This document shows positions 41,556 through 50,529 of a DNA stretch of 64,000 bases, one piece after another; position 1 is the first letter of the stretch; every line of letters starts with the position of its first letter. A program made the position numbers and the translations under genes. The DNA comes from Microbacterium sulfonylureivorans (GTDB lineage Bacteria > Actinomycetota > Actinomycetes > Actinomycetales > Microbacteriaceae): assembly GCF_003999995.1 (NCBI RefSeq), contig NZ_RJAD01000001.1, forward strand, positions 310,001 through 374,000. Reading direction: 5' to 3'. The notes beneath the pieces are model-generated. The model was not told the origin of the DNA. It did not search any database and saw only the letters and a program-made list of their open reading frames with translations.

Positions 41556-42289
41556 GACTCCACCAGGCGGACCGCCCCCTCGATGGGGCCGTCGTACACG
41601 ATCTCTCCCCTGCTGAGGACGACACCGCGGTCGCACAGCTCGCGCACCATGTCGAGGTCGTGGCTCACGATCAGCAGCGTCTTGCGCTGCGCGATGAGCT
41701 CCTCGAACTTGAGACGGCACTTCTCGCGGAACGGAGCGTCTCCCACCGAAAGGATCTCGTCGACGAGCAGCACGTCGAGCTCGACGTGGATGGCGACGGA
41801 GAACGCGAGCCGCATGAACATGCCGGAGGAGTAGTGCTTGACCTCTTGGTCGATGAACTCCTCGATCTCGCTGAACGCGACGATCTCGTCGTAGCGGGCC
41901 TCGATCTCGTGCTTCTTCATGCCCAGGATCGCGGCGTTGAGGAACACGTTCTCGCGGCCCGAGAGCTCGGGGTGGAAACCCGCGCCGACCTCGATGAGTC
42001 CCGCTACCCGTCCTCGCGTGAGCACCTCGCCGTCGTCGGGCTCCATGACGCCCGAGATCAGCTTCAGGAGCGTGGACTTGCCCGAGCCGTTGAGGCCGAG
42101 CACGGCGACGGACTGGCCCTCGCTGATGGTGAGGTCGATGCCCTTGAGCGCCTCGAACTCGCTCGTCAGCTTGCGTCGCTTGATCCAGGACACGACGGTG
42201 TCCTTGAGCGAATAGGCGTGATTGAGCGTGAACCGCTTGCGCACGCCGTCGATGATGATGCTGGGCTTGATCGTCGTCTGCTGGCTCAT
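41552..42289 (-). CDS. ABC polysaccharide exporter ATP-binding protein (second Wzt/TagH-like)
   Basis: 245-residue ATPase with Walker A 'GLNGSGKSTLLK', signature 'YSSGMFMRLAFSVA', Walker B 'DVLLVDEILSVGDAPF' and 'LLIVSHDLDMV'. 'KDTVVSWIKRRK' near the N-terminus and 'GAGFHPELSGRENVFLNAAILGM' are typical of the RfbB/TagH branch. As in the first exporter there is no C-terminal sugar-binding domain. ATG 42289 overlaps the permease stop by four bases. It shares architecture but clearly not identity with the ATPase at 17598-18344. Confidence 0.92.
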   Translation of the reverse strand: MSQQTTIKPSIIIDGVRKRFTLNHAYSLKDTVVSWIKRRKLTSEFEALKGIDLTISEGQSVAVLGLNGSGKSTLLKLISGVMEPDDGEVLTRGRVAGLIEVGAGFHPELSGRENVFLNAAILGMKKHEIEARYDEIVAFSEIEEFIDQEVKHYSSGMFMRLAFSVAIHVELDVLLVDEILSVGDAPFREKCRLKFEELIAQRKTLLIVSHDLDMVRELCDRGVVLSRGEIVYDGPIEGAVRLVES

Positions 42290-43197
42290 AGGTCTTGCGC
42301 GAACCTTCCCTCGAGGCGGCGGAACACGAGCTGCCCGAGCAGCAGGGTCACCACGGCGATGAGGAACGTCGCGAGCGTGTTCCATGCCAGGCCCGGCGGG
42401 ACCTCGAACGCACCGGCCGTCGCCGGACGCCAGAACGCGAAGTGGAAGAGCTCCACGCCCTGGGTGATGGGATTGAGCATGTACAGCTCGAGGACCCACT
42501 GCGGCCAACCGAGCATGTCGATCGCCTCTTTGACCTGGGTCCACGAGTAGAGCACGGGTGAAGCCCAGGTCGCCAGCAGGAGCAGAAGCTCCACGATGTT
42601 CTCGGCATCCCTGTACCGCACGTTGATCGCGCCGAACAGCAGTCCGAGCCCGAGCGCGAAGAGCATGACGATCACCACGCCCGCGAAGATCGCCAGCACC
42701 GAGAGGATCGAGATGTTGACGATCCAGCCCAGCACGAGACAGACCACCAGAAGCAGGCCGACCTGCGGCAGGAAGTGGACGAACGCCACGACAACGGCGG
42801 AGACCGCGAAGAGCTGACGCGGGAGGAACACCTTGCGCACGAGCGCGGCATTCCCGACGATCGAGGTCGTCGCGTTCTTGAACGCCTCGGAGAAGAGGTT
42901 GATCACCACGATCCCGCTGAAGAGATAGATCGCGTAGTTCTCGATGTCACGGTCGAGCTGCAGGAACAGGCCCAGGACGATCCAGAACACCAGGAACTGC
43001 GCCGCGGGGCGGACGTACGACCAGGTCCACCCGAGGACGGAGTTGCGGTAGCGGGTCGTGACACCGGTGCGGATCAGCAGGCGCAGCAGGTAGCGCCACC
43101 GCACGACGTCGATCAGCCCGCGGCTCTTGCCGGGGGTGTCGAACTCGGAACGCGGGACGGCGCTGAAGAGGTCTCGGGTATCGGTCACGGGCCTCAC
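42286..43197 (-). CDS. ABC polysaccharide exporter permease (second Wzm/TagG-like)
   Basis: 303-residue ABC-2 permease with six helices. 'LIRTGVTTRYRNSVLGWTWSYVRPAAQFLVF' is the Wzm/TagG entry motif, and 'NVRYRDAENIVELLLLLATWASPVLYSW' precedes the last helices. It carries an N-terminal extension of about 35 residues compared with the first permease. GTG 43197 is used; a GTG three codons later is equally plausible, and neither has a strong ribosome binding site. Together with its ATPase it probably exports the polymer made by the 25-gene block. Confidence 0.9.
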   Translation of the reverse strand: MRPVTDTRDLFSAVPRSEFDTPGKSRGLIDVVRWRYLLRLLIRTGVTTRYRNSVLGWTWSYVRPAAQFLVFWIVLGLFLQLDRDIENYAIYLFSGIVVINLFSEAFKNATTSIVGNAALVRKVFLPRQLFAVSAVVVAFVHFLPQVGLLLVVCLVLGWIVNISILSVLAIFAGVVIVMLFALGLGLLFGAINVRYRDAENIVELLLLLATWASPVLYSWTQVKEAIDMLGWPQWVLELYMLNPITQGVELFHFAFWRPATAGAFEVPPGLAWNTLATFLIAVVTLLLGQLVFRRLEGRFAQDL

Positions 43198-43240
43198 TCA
43201 TTCGGCGCGCAGCGACGGAAGTCGCCACGGGGATCAGCAC

Positions 43241-43246
43241 ATTCTA
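43241..43246 (-). promoter_or_regulatory. possible internal promoter before second Wzm-like permease
   Basis: TAGAAT on the minus strand, 43 bases before the GTG at 43197, in an unusually AT-rich patch of the 97-base gap. No good -35 is seen. Confidence 0.38.
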
Positions 43247-43294
43247 AGTCAGCGAACCTGTGCGCTTTCGACGGATGCCGCGCCTCGCCGTCGA

Positions 43295-44749
43295 TCAGGG
43301 TGCACGCCGCTGCGCACGGCGACCGGAGACCCACTCCCGGAACGACGCCACGGACTGCGGCGCCCAGATGCTCGAGTCGGTCGGGGCCTCGCCGGTGTGG
43401 TCGGGCGCCAGTGCCTCGATGCGGCGGACGGCCTGAGCCACGTCGCTCACCCGATCGCCGAACGCATCGCCGATGACGCTGTCGGCGAAGGGGCTGTCGC
43501 GCGGGATGACGTGGCACCCGAAGGCGCGCGCCTCGTAGAGCACCGTGCTGGCCTCGCCGATCACCACCGCCGACTGCTTCAGCGTCGCGTAGACGTCGGG
43601 AGCGTCGTCGATCGTCACCCCGGAGTCGGCCGAGAGGGACGGGTAGCGCCGTGAGGTCTCGGAGCGCTCACCCGGGTGCGGCCGGAAGACGATCGACCAC
43701 TCGCCGCCCAGCGCCGCTCGCAGACCGACGACGAAGGCGTCGGTGGCGTCCGGATCTGTCCGGGAGGACACCACGAGGATGCGGCGGGCCCTCGTCTCCG
43801 GCACGGACGAAGCCTCGCGCTCCAGGTGCGGCTTGCCGATCGCGGTGACGACGCCAGGGTGTCGGATGGAGTCCGACCAATAGCTGCCGAACGTCAGCAC
43901 CTCATCCGGGAGGGCGCGTCGGAGGGCCGCCTCCTCGAACGCGGCGCCGTAGTTGTAAGCGGCATGCGAAGGTCCGATCCAGCCGTGCTGCGGCTCGGCG
44001 ACCCATGCCCCGGCGTCCTTCATCAGGCCGACCCATTCGCCGTGATACGTGTACGAGCCGTTGTCGAACAGCACGACCTTGGGCTGCACGCGCTCGAGCA
44101 GGCGCGAGAGCTCCTCGAGCTGGAGCGGGCGGAGCAGTTCGGTCGGCCGCACCCGACGCCCGATGGGCGCGAAGGCGCCCGGCGGCTGGTCGAGATGCCG
44201 CGCGAACGCGTCGAGCAGGCGGTCCATCGAACGGATCGCCTCCTGCGAAGGCGCCGTGCCCCGGGCTCGCCACCGTGATCGCGCGGTCGCGGATTCCATG
44301 CTGAGCGTCGGCCGGAACGCGGGGAGGCCGATCGCCGCCGGCAGCGGGCGCGTCTGCACCACGAGAGCATCCCCGGCGGCCTCGGCGAAGTCGTCGACGA
44401 GCCAGTTGCGCGCCTTGTCGCCGTCGAGCGCGAGCGTCCCGCCGGAGACGTAGAAGGCCACGTCGTGCCGACCGGCCCGGCGGACGGCATCCCACCGACT
44501 CGGCAGGTAGCCCCGTGCCACGCGCCTCGCCTCCCCCCAGCGCGTCCACTCGCTCGCCCTGACGACGTCGACGCTGCCGGTGTGCTCGGCGGAGAGCATC
44601 CAGAAGATCTGCATCCGCACCAGAGCCCAGAACGGAACGGTAGCCCCGGGCAGCACCTCGAGCAGGTCGGAGGGTGCCTCGTCCTCGAGATCGAGGAACC
44701 GGCGCATCGTGCTCGAGGTGCGGGACTCGAGGTCTCCGGCTTGCGTCAC
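43295..44749 (-). CDS. putative GT-B-fold transferase next to CMP-nonulosonate synthetase
   Basis: 484 residues, family not recognised with certainty. The N-terminal part has 'RQIFWMLSAEHTG'-type hydrophobic sequence ('PFWALVRMQIFWMLSAE') but no signal peptide. The middle has 'KVVLFDNGSYTYHGEWVGLMKDAGAWVAEPQHGW'; the C-terminal half shows 'VFRPHPGE' and 'ATLKQSAVVIGEASTVLYEARAFGCHVI', the pattern of CDP-glycerol and polysialyltransferase-like GT-B domains that bind a nucleotide with His-Pro and Ser/Thr-rich loops. It overlaps legF by four bases (GTGA). The best inference is a transferase using the CMP-legionaminic-type donor. Confidence 0.68.
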   Translation of the reverse strand: MTQAGDLESRTSSTMRRFLDLEDEAPSDLLEVLPGATVPFWALVRMQIFWMLSAEHTGSVDVVRASEWTRWGEARRVARGYLPSRWDAVRRAGRHDVAFYVSGGTLALDGDKARNWLVDDFAEAAGDALVVQTRPLPAAIGLPAFRPTLSMESATARSRWRARGTAPSQEAIRSMDRLLDAFARHLDQPPGAFAPIGRRVRPTELLRPLQLEELSRLLERVQPKVVLFDNGSYTYHGEWVGLMKDAGAWVAEPQHGWIGPSHAAYNYGAAFEEAALRRALPDEVLTFGSYWSDSIRHPGVVTAIGKPHLEREASSVPETRARRILVVSSRTDPDATDAFVVGLRAALGGEWSIVFRPHPGERSETSRRYPSLSADSGVTIDDAPDVYATLKQSAVVIGEASTVLYEARAFGCHVIPRDSPFADSVIGDAFGDRVSDVAQAVRRIEALAPDHTGEAPTDSSIWAPQSVASFREWVSGRRAQRRAP

Positions 44750-45444
44750 AGATCGGTCCGTCGGCTCATGAGCCACTCCACCACGGCGAAGTCGAACTCG
44801 CTGTCGACGTCGGTGGACCGCTCGGCGGGCATCTCGTACAGGATCGTGGACGGGAAGAACACCACCTGGTCCTCGAGCAGCGCCTCGCGCCTCCACACGT
44901 AGATCGACCCGTTCATATCGAAGCATCGCGGCGCGTCCTGACGGCGCAGGACCGCGTCATCCGGCGTCTTGCTGACGGCCACCGTGCCGTCGGGCAGCTC
45001 CTCCACGAGGTTGAAGTAGGGATTCCGACGCGCCTCCGCGCCCGTGATGAGCGAGTCGGGGCGGGAGGCCTCGAACATGGCGACGGCGCCGCGGATGTCG
45101 TCGATCGTGCGCAGCGGGCTGGTCGCATCGAGGTCGACGCACACGTCGAACGCCCGACCCGTGCGCAGCTCGGTCTCGCGGACGGCGTGGGCGATCGCCG
45201 GGACCTTCCCCGCCGTGTCCGTCGCCATCTCGGGCGGGCGGACCACGACGCCGGTCGCGCCGAACGTCGGAGCCAGCTCGAGGATCTGCGGCGAATCGCT
45301 CGACACCACGACCTCGTCGAACAGGCCGGACCTCGCGGCCTGGACGACCGAGTGACCGAACAGCGGGCGACCCGCGACGACCCGGAGGTTCTTCCCGGGC
45401 ACGCCCTTCGATCCGGCGCGGACGGTGATCGTGCAGATCCTCAT
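44746..45444 (-). CDS. legF: CMP-nonulosonic acid synthetase (LegF-like)
   Basis: 232-residue acylneuraminate cytidylyltransferase family enzyme that activates a nine-carbon acid with CTP. The P-loop-like motif reads 'TITVRAGSKGVPGKNLRVVAGRPL', then 'EVVVSSDSPQILELA', 'VCVDLDATSPLRTIDDI' and 'DMNGSIYVWRREAL'; 'STDVDSEFDFAVVEWLM' carries metal-binding Asp residues. The neighbouring genes point to legionaminic rather than neuraminic acid. ATG 45444 overlaps the ptmE-like stop (ATGA). Confidence 0.9.
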   Translation of the reverse strand: MRICTITVRAGSKGVPGKNLRVVAGRPLFGHSVVQAARSGLFDEVVVSSDSPQILELAPTFGATGVVVRPPEMATDTAGKVPAIAHAVRETELRTGRAFDVCVDLDATSPLRTIDDIRGAVAMFEASRPDSLITGAEARRNPYFNLVEELPDGTVAVSKTPDDAVLRRQDAPRCFDMNGSIYVWRREALLEDQVVFFPSTILYEMPAERSTDVDSEFDFAVVEWLMSRRTDL

Positions 45445-46487
45445 CGGATGCTCCGCTCCCACGCCCGACGGGCGCGTTCGAGGTCCTCGGGCCGCCCCAC
45501 ATCGATCCACTCCTCGTGGATCTCGAAGGCGCCGACGGGGCGACCGTCATCGATCAGGCGCGCGAGCAGCGTCGGCATGTCGCAGTACTCGTCGACCTCC
45601 AGCGAGGCGAGTGCGTGCGGTTCGAGCACGTAGATGCCCGCGCTCACCAGCTCCTGGTGATGGGGTTTCTCCGCCAGCGACGTGACGAGGTCGCCCTCCC
45701 GGCGCACGACGCCGAAGGGGATCTCGAATCCGTACTCGCGCACGCCGATCGTCGCCGACGCGTCGGTTCGGCGGTGGAACCCCAGCATCCGACGCAGATC
45801 GACGTTGGTGAGGAGGTCGGCGTTCATCACGACGAGCTCGCTGTCGGTCTCGCCCTTGAGCTGGGCGAGCGCGCCCGCCGTGCCCAGCGGCGCCGTCTCG
45901 TGAAGGTAGGTGATGTCGAGACCCAGGCGCTCCCCGTCGCCGAGATGCTCCTCGATGAGATGCCCGAGGTGGTTCACCGACACGTGCACCCGGCGGAACC
46001 CCTGATCTCGCAGGCGTCCGAGGATGATGTCGATCATCGGGATGTCGCCCACCGGCACGAGCGGCTTCGGGATGTCCTTGGTGATCGGGTACAGGCGCTG
46101 CCCCCGGCCCCCTGCCATGAGGACGACGGGAGTGGTCAGCGGAGTGGCGATGTGCTCGCCCTCGCCCACGACGTCGACGATCCGGTGGTCGTCGTCGACG
46201 ACGGCGACGATCCGGATTCCGCGCTGACCCTTGAGCGCGTCGACGTCCTCCTGCGTCGCCGTCGGCGGCACCGTCGCCGGTGCGATGTTCATGACGCGGG
46301 TGACGAGGTCGTCCAGCGAGGCGCCGGAGAGAAGGCCGCGCCGGATGTCGCCGTCGCTGACGGCGCCGATCAGCCGGCCCGAGGCATCCTCGACGAAGAC
46401 GACCTGCCGTCCGCTGCGATCCAGGCTCACGAGTGCGTCACGCAGGCTCACCTCCGGGCCGACCGTGAGAAGCGTCTTGTCGATCAC
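45441..46487 (-). CDS. ptmE: PtmE-like CBS-domain nucleotidyltransferase
   Basis: 348 residues. Residues 1 to about 115 form a CBS pair ('LRDALVSLDRSGRQVVFVEDASGRLIGAVSDGDIRRGLL'-type sequence, then 'GIRIVAVVDDDHRIVDVV'). From about 120 a nucleotidyltransferase domain begins with 'PVVLMAGGRGQRLYPITKDI' and 'PKPLVPVGDIPMIDIIL'; 'VVMNADLLTNVD' has the metal Asp. In Campylobacter legionaminic acid synthesis PtmE is such a CBS fusion and makes GDP-glucosamine, so this gene suggests a GDP-linked route. GTG 46487 overlaps the preceding stop (GTGA). Confidence 0.85.
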   Translation of the reverse strand: MIDKTLLTVGPEVSLRDALVSLDRSGRQVVFVEDASGRLIGAVSDGDIRRGLLSGASLDDLVTRVMNIAPATVPPTATQEDVDALKGQRGIRIVAVVDDDHRIVDVVGEGEHIATPLTTPVVLMAGGRGQRLYPITKDIPKPLVPVGDIPMIDIILGRLRDQGFRRVHVSVNHLGHLIEEHLGDGERLGLDITYLHETAPLGTAGALAQLKGETDSELVVMNADLLTNVDLRRMLGFHRRTDASATIGVREYGFEIPFGVVRREGDLVTSLAEKPHHQELVSAGIYVLEPHALASLEVDEYCDMPTLLARLIDDGRPVGAFEIHEEWIDVGRPEDLERARRAWERSIR

Positions 46488-47125
46488 TGTGTCCGTCCTT
46501 CGTCTGCTCGGGGCCGCGCCGGCACGCCCACGACGGTCACACCGGCCGGAATGTCGCACACGACGACGGCACCCGCGCCGACCACACTGCCCGCGCCCAC
46601 GCTGATGCCCTGAATGACACGCGCACCCAGGCCGACGAGCGCACCGCCGCCGATCCGCACTCCGCCGGCAAGGACGGCGCCGGGAGCGACGTGTGCGTGC
46701 GGCCCGACCACCGTGTCATGTTCGATGATCGCACCGGAGTTGACGAGCGCCCCCTCCTGCAACTCCGCGCCGACGTTGACGACAGCCCCCGCGAGCACCT
46801 GGACCCCCTCGGCGACCTTCGCCCCGGGATCGATGAACGCCCGCGGGTGGAGCACCTGCGCCACGGTGAATCCGCGCCGCACCACGGCCTCGTGAAGGGC
46901 CTGACGGGCTCGCGTGGACTCGGTCGTCCCGAGGCCGTTCACGATCGCCACGTCGCCCGGCTCGAGCAGCTCCAGCTGCTCGTCTCCGCCGAGATGGGCG
47001 AGACCGGGCATCGTCGTCGACGGAGCCGGCGCGAGATAGCCTCGCACCGGCAGATCGCGCAGACGCAGGGCTGCCAGCACCGACCGGGCGTGGCCGCCGC
47101 CGCCGAGCAGCACGTACTCAGCCAT
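46484..47125 (-). CDS. NeuD/PglD-type sugar N-acetyltransferase (LegH-like)
   Basis: 213 residues. N-terminal Rossmann-like sugar-nucleotide domain 'EYVLLGGGGHARSVLAALR', then a left-handed beta-helix from 'VLHPRAFIDPGAKVAEGVQVLAGAVV' through 'NSGAIIEHDTVVGPHAHVAPGAVL' and 'GARVIQGISVGAGSVVGAGAVVV'. The His of 'IIEHDT' is the usual catalytic base. In the legionaminic pathway LegH acetylates the 4-amino group before hydrolysis by LegG. ATG 47125 overlaps the legI 3' end by eight bases. Confidence 0.88.
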   Translation of the reverse strand: MAEYVLLGGGGHARSVLAALRLRDLPVRGYLAPAPSTTMPGLAHLGGDEQLELLEPGDVAIVNGLGTTESTRARQALHEAVVRRGFTVAQVLHPRAFIDPGAKVAEGVQVLAGAVVNVGAELQEGALVNSGAIIEHDTVVGPHAHVAPGAVLAGGVRIGGGALVGLGARVIQGISVGAGSVVGAGAVVVCDIPAGVTVVGVPARPRADEGRTQ

Positions 47126-48215
47126 CGATGAGATCCCCGCGGGAGTACGCGCGGGATGCCTCGCTGCCGACGACCTCCCAGAAGTCGAACGCGCTGCGGC
47201 CCGACGCCGGGCGGAAGCAGACGAGGTCGTCCTCGCCGAAGACGGCACCGGCCGGGATGTCGCGCGCCGCCACCAGACTGCGACGGACTACCGCACGGGT
47301 GGGCGCCTCGACCGGCTGACAGCGCTTCTCGTCCGATCCGAGCATCGTCGGCACCCGCCGCAGGTCGGCGACGTAGTCGCGGAGCGCGTCCGGACCGAGC
47401 GAGGCGGCGTGATCCGGTCCCTCCGCCTCCGTGTCGAAGGTGAAGTGCTTCTCGACCGCGACGGCGCCCAGTCCGACGGCGAGCACCGACGCGAGCGAGC
47501 CCAGCGAGTGGTCCGAGTACCCGACGCGATGGCCGAAGGTCGCCGCGATGGTCTGCAGCGCACGCAGGTCGAGGTTCTCGTCGGCGGCCGGATACTGGGT
47601 CGTGCAGTGGAAGATCGTGACGTGCGCGGCGAAGTCGACGGACTCGTTCCGCCGCTCCCAGCAGCGATCGAGCAGCTCCGGAGTCAGGCGATCGGCGCGA
47701 CCCCAGAGGCCGTTCGCCTGCGCGAGTCCTGCTGCGATGAACCGAAGGGCGCGAGCGATCTCGGAGAGGTCCGCCATCCCGGTCGACAGGATGACGGGCA
47801 GCCCCGTCCGCCCTGCCGCGACGAGCAGCGGCGCGAAGGTGAGATCGCCGGACGCGATCTTCACCAGGGGGATGCCCAGCTCGGTCACGAGGAAGTCGAG
47901 GCCCTGCAGATCGAATGCGGTGGACAGGAATCGGATGCCGCGCGACTCGCAGTGGTCGCGGAGGGCGCGGAACTCGTCATGGCTCAGCTCGAGCTGGCGC
48001 AGCATGTCGTGCTGCGATCGCGCGTCGTCCGCCGACTGCCGCTGATAGTCGGCCAGCGCCGCGCTCTCCAAGGCGAGCGAGTCGGCCGAGAACGTCTGGA
48101 ACTTCACGGCGTCCGCTCCCGCGGACACCGCCAGATCCACCAGCTCCTTCGCCGTTTCGAGCGAGCCGTTGTGGTTGACACCCGCTTCGGCGATCACATA
48201 GACAGCGTCGGTCAT
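47118..48215 (-). CDS. legI: legionaminic/N-acetylneuraminic acid synthase (NeuB family)
   Basis: 365-residue PEP-condensing synthase. The TIM-barrel domain (to about residue 280) has 'YVIAEAGVNHNGSLETAKELV', 'DAVKFQTFSADSLA', 'STAFDLQGLDFLVTELGIPLVKIASGDL', 'VILSTGMADLSEI', 'GYSDHSLG' and 'AVAVEKHFTFD'. The C-terminal 60 residues are an antifreeze/SAF domain ('RRSLVAARDIPAGAVFGEDDLVCFRP'). It condenses a 2,4-diacetamido-trideoxy-mannose with phosphoenolpyruvate. Assignment to LegI rather than NeuB rests on the adjacent legB, legC and legG. Confidence 0.92.
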   Translation of the reverse strand: MTDAVYVIAEAGVNHNGSLETAKELVDLAVSAGADAVKFQTFSADSLALESAALADYQRQSADDARSQHDMLRQLELSHDEFRALRDHCESRGIRFLSTAFDLQGLDFLVTELGIPLVKIASGDLTFAPLLVAAGRTGLPVILSTGMADLSEIARALRFIAAGLAQANGLWGRADRLTPELLDRCWERRNESVDFAAHVTIFHCTTQYPAADENLDLRALQTIAATFGHRVGYSDHSLGSLASVLAVGLGAVAVEKHFTFDTEAEGPDHAASLGPDALRDYVADLRRVPTMLGSDEKRCQPVEAPTRAVVRRSLVAARDIPAGAVFGEDDLVCFRPASGRSAFDFWEVVGSEASRAYSRGDLIDG

Positions 48216-49375
48216 CGGGTGACCCGCCTTTCGAGGTCGTGGAAGGACTTGCGGGGCGGACGCGGGATGTCGTGCTCGAGCAGGGTGCGGACGACGCGCT
48301 CCGCGAACCCGGGCGAGCCGAAGATCGCGGACTCCCCCACCCCTCGGGTGCCGGCGAGAGCAGCGCGGACGGCGTCCTCGATCGCGTCGCGCGTCGGCCG
48401 CGGGGTCGACACGGTCGGCGAAAGCGGTCGCCCGTGCTGGCGATCCCCGACGAGCACGGACGGCACGCCGAGCACCGGCGCCTCGAGGATGGTGCTGGAC
48501 GAATTGCCGACGACGACGGATGCCGCGCGCATCGCGCTGAGATATCCGAGCTGCCCGAAGGACTCGACGAAGTCGACGCGCGACGGGTCAGCGGCGACGA
48601 AGGCGGCGATCCGTGCCCGCACGTCCGCGGTCCCGATGTCGGAGTTGGACCCCGTCACGATCACATGCAGGCCGTCGACCGCAGCGAGCCCAGCGAGCAT
48701 CTCGTCGACCAGCTCCTCCGGGGGCGCGGCATCCATGATCGCAGGATGGAACGTCACCAGCGCCGTCGGCGACGGCATCCGCACGCCGAACCGGCTCTCG
48801 ACCTCGTCGCGCGACAGGAGGTCGAGGGCCGCCACGGCGTCGACGATCGGAGCGCCGTGGAAGAACACCCGGTCGGGCTCCTCGCCCAGCTGTATCACGC
48901 GGCGCCGGTGGTCGGCCGTGGAGGTGAAGTGCAGGTACGACATCTTCGTGATCGAGTGTCGCAGCGCGTCGTCCATCGCGCCCTCGGTCAGCTCGCCGCC
49001 GTGGATGTGCGCGACAGGCACCGAGAGGATGGTCGCGGCAGTGGCCGCCGCGAACGCCTCGAGCCGGTCGCCGAGCACGATCAGCACGTCCGGGTCGATG
49101 TCGGCCAGAGCGCGCGCGTAGCCGGGGATGGCCGCCCCGACGTCGGCTGCCGTGTCGAGGCGGGAGTCGTCCCCCGACCAGATCGGGACCGAGGCCGCGA
49201 CGTCGAAGCCGTCGAGCTCGATCTCCGAGACCGTGCGCCCGAAGGCCTCGCTGAGGTGGGTGCCCGTGACGATGAGCCGGAGGTCGAGCTGCGGCTCGGC
49301 CTGGATCTCGTGGAGGAGTCGTCGCAGCAGACCGTAGTCGGCGCGCGTGCCGGTGAGAACGGCGATCGTCCTCAT
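48212..49375 (-). CDS. legG: hydrolysing nucleotide-sugar 2-epimerase (LegG/NeuC)
   Basis: 387-residue GT-B-fold enzyme that releases NDP while inverting C2. The NeuC motif 'TIAVLTGTRADYGLLRRLLHEI' opens it; 'VLGDRLEAFAAATAATI', 'VAHIHGGELTEGAMDDALRHSITKMSYLHF', 'TGSNSDIGTADV' and 'VVGNSSSTILEAPVLGVPSV' follow. Substrate in this context is an NDP-2,4-diacetamido-2,4,6-trideoxy-glucose, giving the free manno sugar for LegI. ATGA overlaps on both sides. Confidence 0.92.
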   Translation of the reverse strand: MRTIAVLTGTRADYGLLRRLLHEIQAEPQLDLRLIVTGTHLSEAFGRTVSEIELDGFDVAASVPIWSGDDSRLDTAADVGAAIPGYARALADIDPDVLIVLGDRLEAFAAATAATILSVPVAHIHGGELTEGAMDDALRHSITKMSYLHFTSTADHRRRVIQLGEEPDRVFFHGAPIVDAVAALDLLSRDEVESRFGVRMPSPTALVTFHPAIMDAAPPEELVDEMLAGLAAVDGLHVIVTGSNSDIGTADVRARIAAFVAADPSRVDFVESFGQLGYLSAMRAASVVVGNSSSTILEAPVLGVPSVLVGDRQHGRPLSPTVSTPRPTRDAIEDAVRAALAGTRGVGESAIFGSPGFAERVVRTLLEHDIPRPPRKSFHDLERRVTR

Positions 49376-50529
49376 GACGCCGCCAGGGCAGGCGAGCTCG
49401 GGATGCACACGACGCTCGCGTGGAGCTCCTCGGCTGCCGGTACCGCCGCATGCGGAAGGTGTCGATACGGAGCCTGGAGGTGCAGCAGATTCCACATCGG
49501 CCGGCACTGCAGGCCGTCGTCGTTCGTGGCCGTCAGCACGTCGTCGCGCACTGAGCGCCCGCCGTCGAACCGGACGGCGCACAGCCAGAAGTTGCTGTCG
49601 GTCCCGGCCGGCTCGTCGAGGAAGTCGGCACCGGGCACGTCGGCGAACCGCTCCCGGTACCGCGCGGCGAGGCGCCTCTTGGCCTCGAGGAATCCCGGCA
49701 GCCGCTCGAGCTGCGCCACGCCGAGGGCCGCATTGAGGTTCGGCATGCGGTAGTTGTAGGCCACCTCGTCGTGCTCGAACTCCCAGCGGTGCGGGAGCTT
49801 GGCCGTCGTCGTGAGATGCCGGGCGCGACGGGCGAGTTCGTCGTCATCGGTGAGGATCATCCCGCCGCCGCCGGTCGTGAGGATCTTGTTCCCGTTGAAG
49901 CTCACGATGCCGACCCGACCGAAGGTGCCGGTGTGCGTGCGGCCGGCGCGGCTGCCCAGGGACTCGGCGGCATCCTCCACGACGGGGACATCGAACTCGG
50001 CGGCGAGAGCCACGAGCTCGGCGATGCGCATCGGATGCCCGAGCGTGTGCATGGGGACGATCGCGGCGATCCGTCGGCCGGTGACCGCGTTGAGTGGGCC
50101 CTCGGCCGATGGCTTCGCGGTCCGGAGCACCTCGGCGACCGCCTCGACCGACATGCCGAGGGTCTCGGGATCGCTGTCCACGAAGAACGGCTGAGCCCCG
50201 ACGTGGCTGACCGCGTTGGCGGTGGCGACGAACGACAGCGTCGGCACGATGACGTCGTCGCCGGGGCGGACCCCCGCCAGCTCCAGCGCGACCTGCAGCG
50301 CGGAGGTCCCGTTGGACACCGCGATGCCGTGCGCCGCTCCTGTGAAAGCCGCGATCCCGCGCTCGAACTCCGAGACGAACGCTCCCACGCTCGACACGAA
50401 GGTCGAGTCCAGGCACTCCTGGACGCGCTGCTTCTCGACCGCCGTGATGTCGGGGACGTGCAGGCCGACGAACGGCTCGTTCCCGACGACGTCGCGGACC
50501 GCCGATACGACCTCGCCCGCGGAGCTCAT
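49372..50529 (-). CDS. legC: LegC-type PLP aminotransferase
   Basis: 385-residue DegT/DnrJ/EryC1 enzyme. 'FVGLHVPDITAVEKQRVQECLDSTFVSSVGAFV' is characteristic of the LegC group; 'VSNGTSALQVALELAGVRPGDDVIVPTLSFVA' and 'VVEDAAESLGSRAGRTHTGTFG' bind PLP; the Schiff-base Lys is in 'VSFNGNKILTTGGGGMI'. It aminates C4 of the 4-keto sugar made by LegB. ATG 50529 overlaps the legB stop (ATGA). Confidence 0.92.
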   Translation of the reverse strand: MSSAGEVVSAVRDVVGNEPFVGLHVPDITAVEKQRVQECLDSTFVSSVGAFVSEFERGIAAFTGAAHGIAVSNGTSALQVALELAGVRPGDDVIVPTLSFVATANAVSHVGAQPFFVDSDPETLGMSVEAVAEVLRTAKPSAEGPLNAVTGRRIAAIVPMHTLGHPMRIAELVALAAEFDVPVVEDAAESLGSRAGRTHTGTFGRVGIVSFNGNKILTTGGGGMILTDDDELARRARHLTTTAKLPHRWEFEHDEVAYNYRMPNLNAALGVAQLERLPGFLEAKRRLAARYRERFADVPGADFLDEPAGTDSNFWLCAVRFDGGRSVRDDVLTATNDDGLQCRPMWNLLHLQAPYRHLPHAAVPAAEELHASVVCIPSSPALAAS

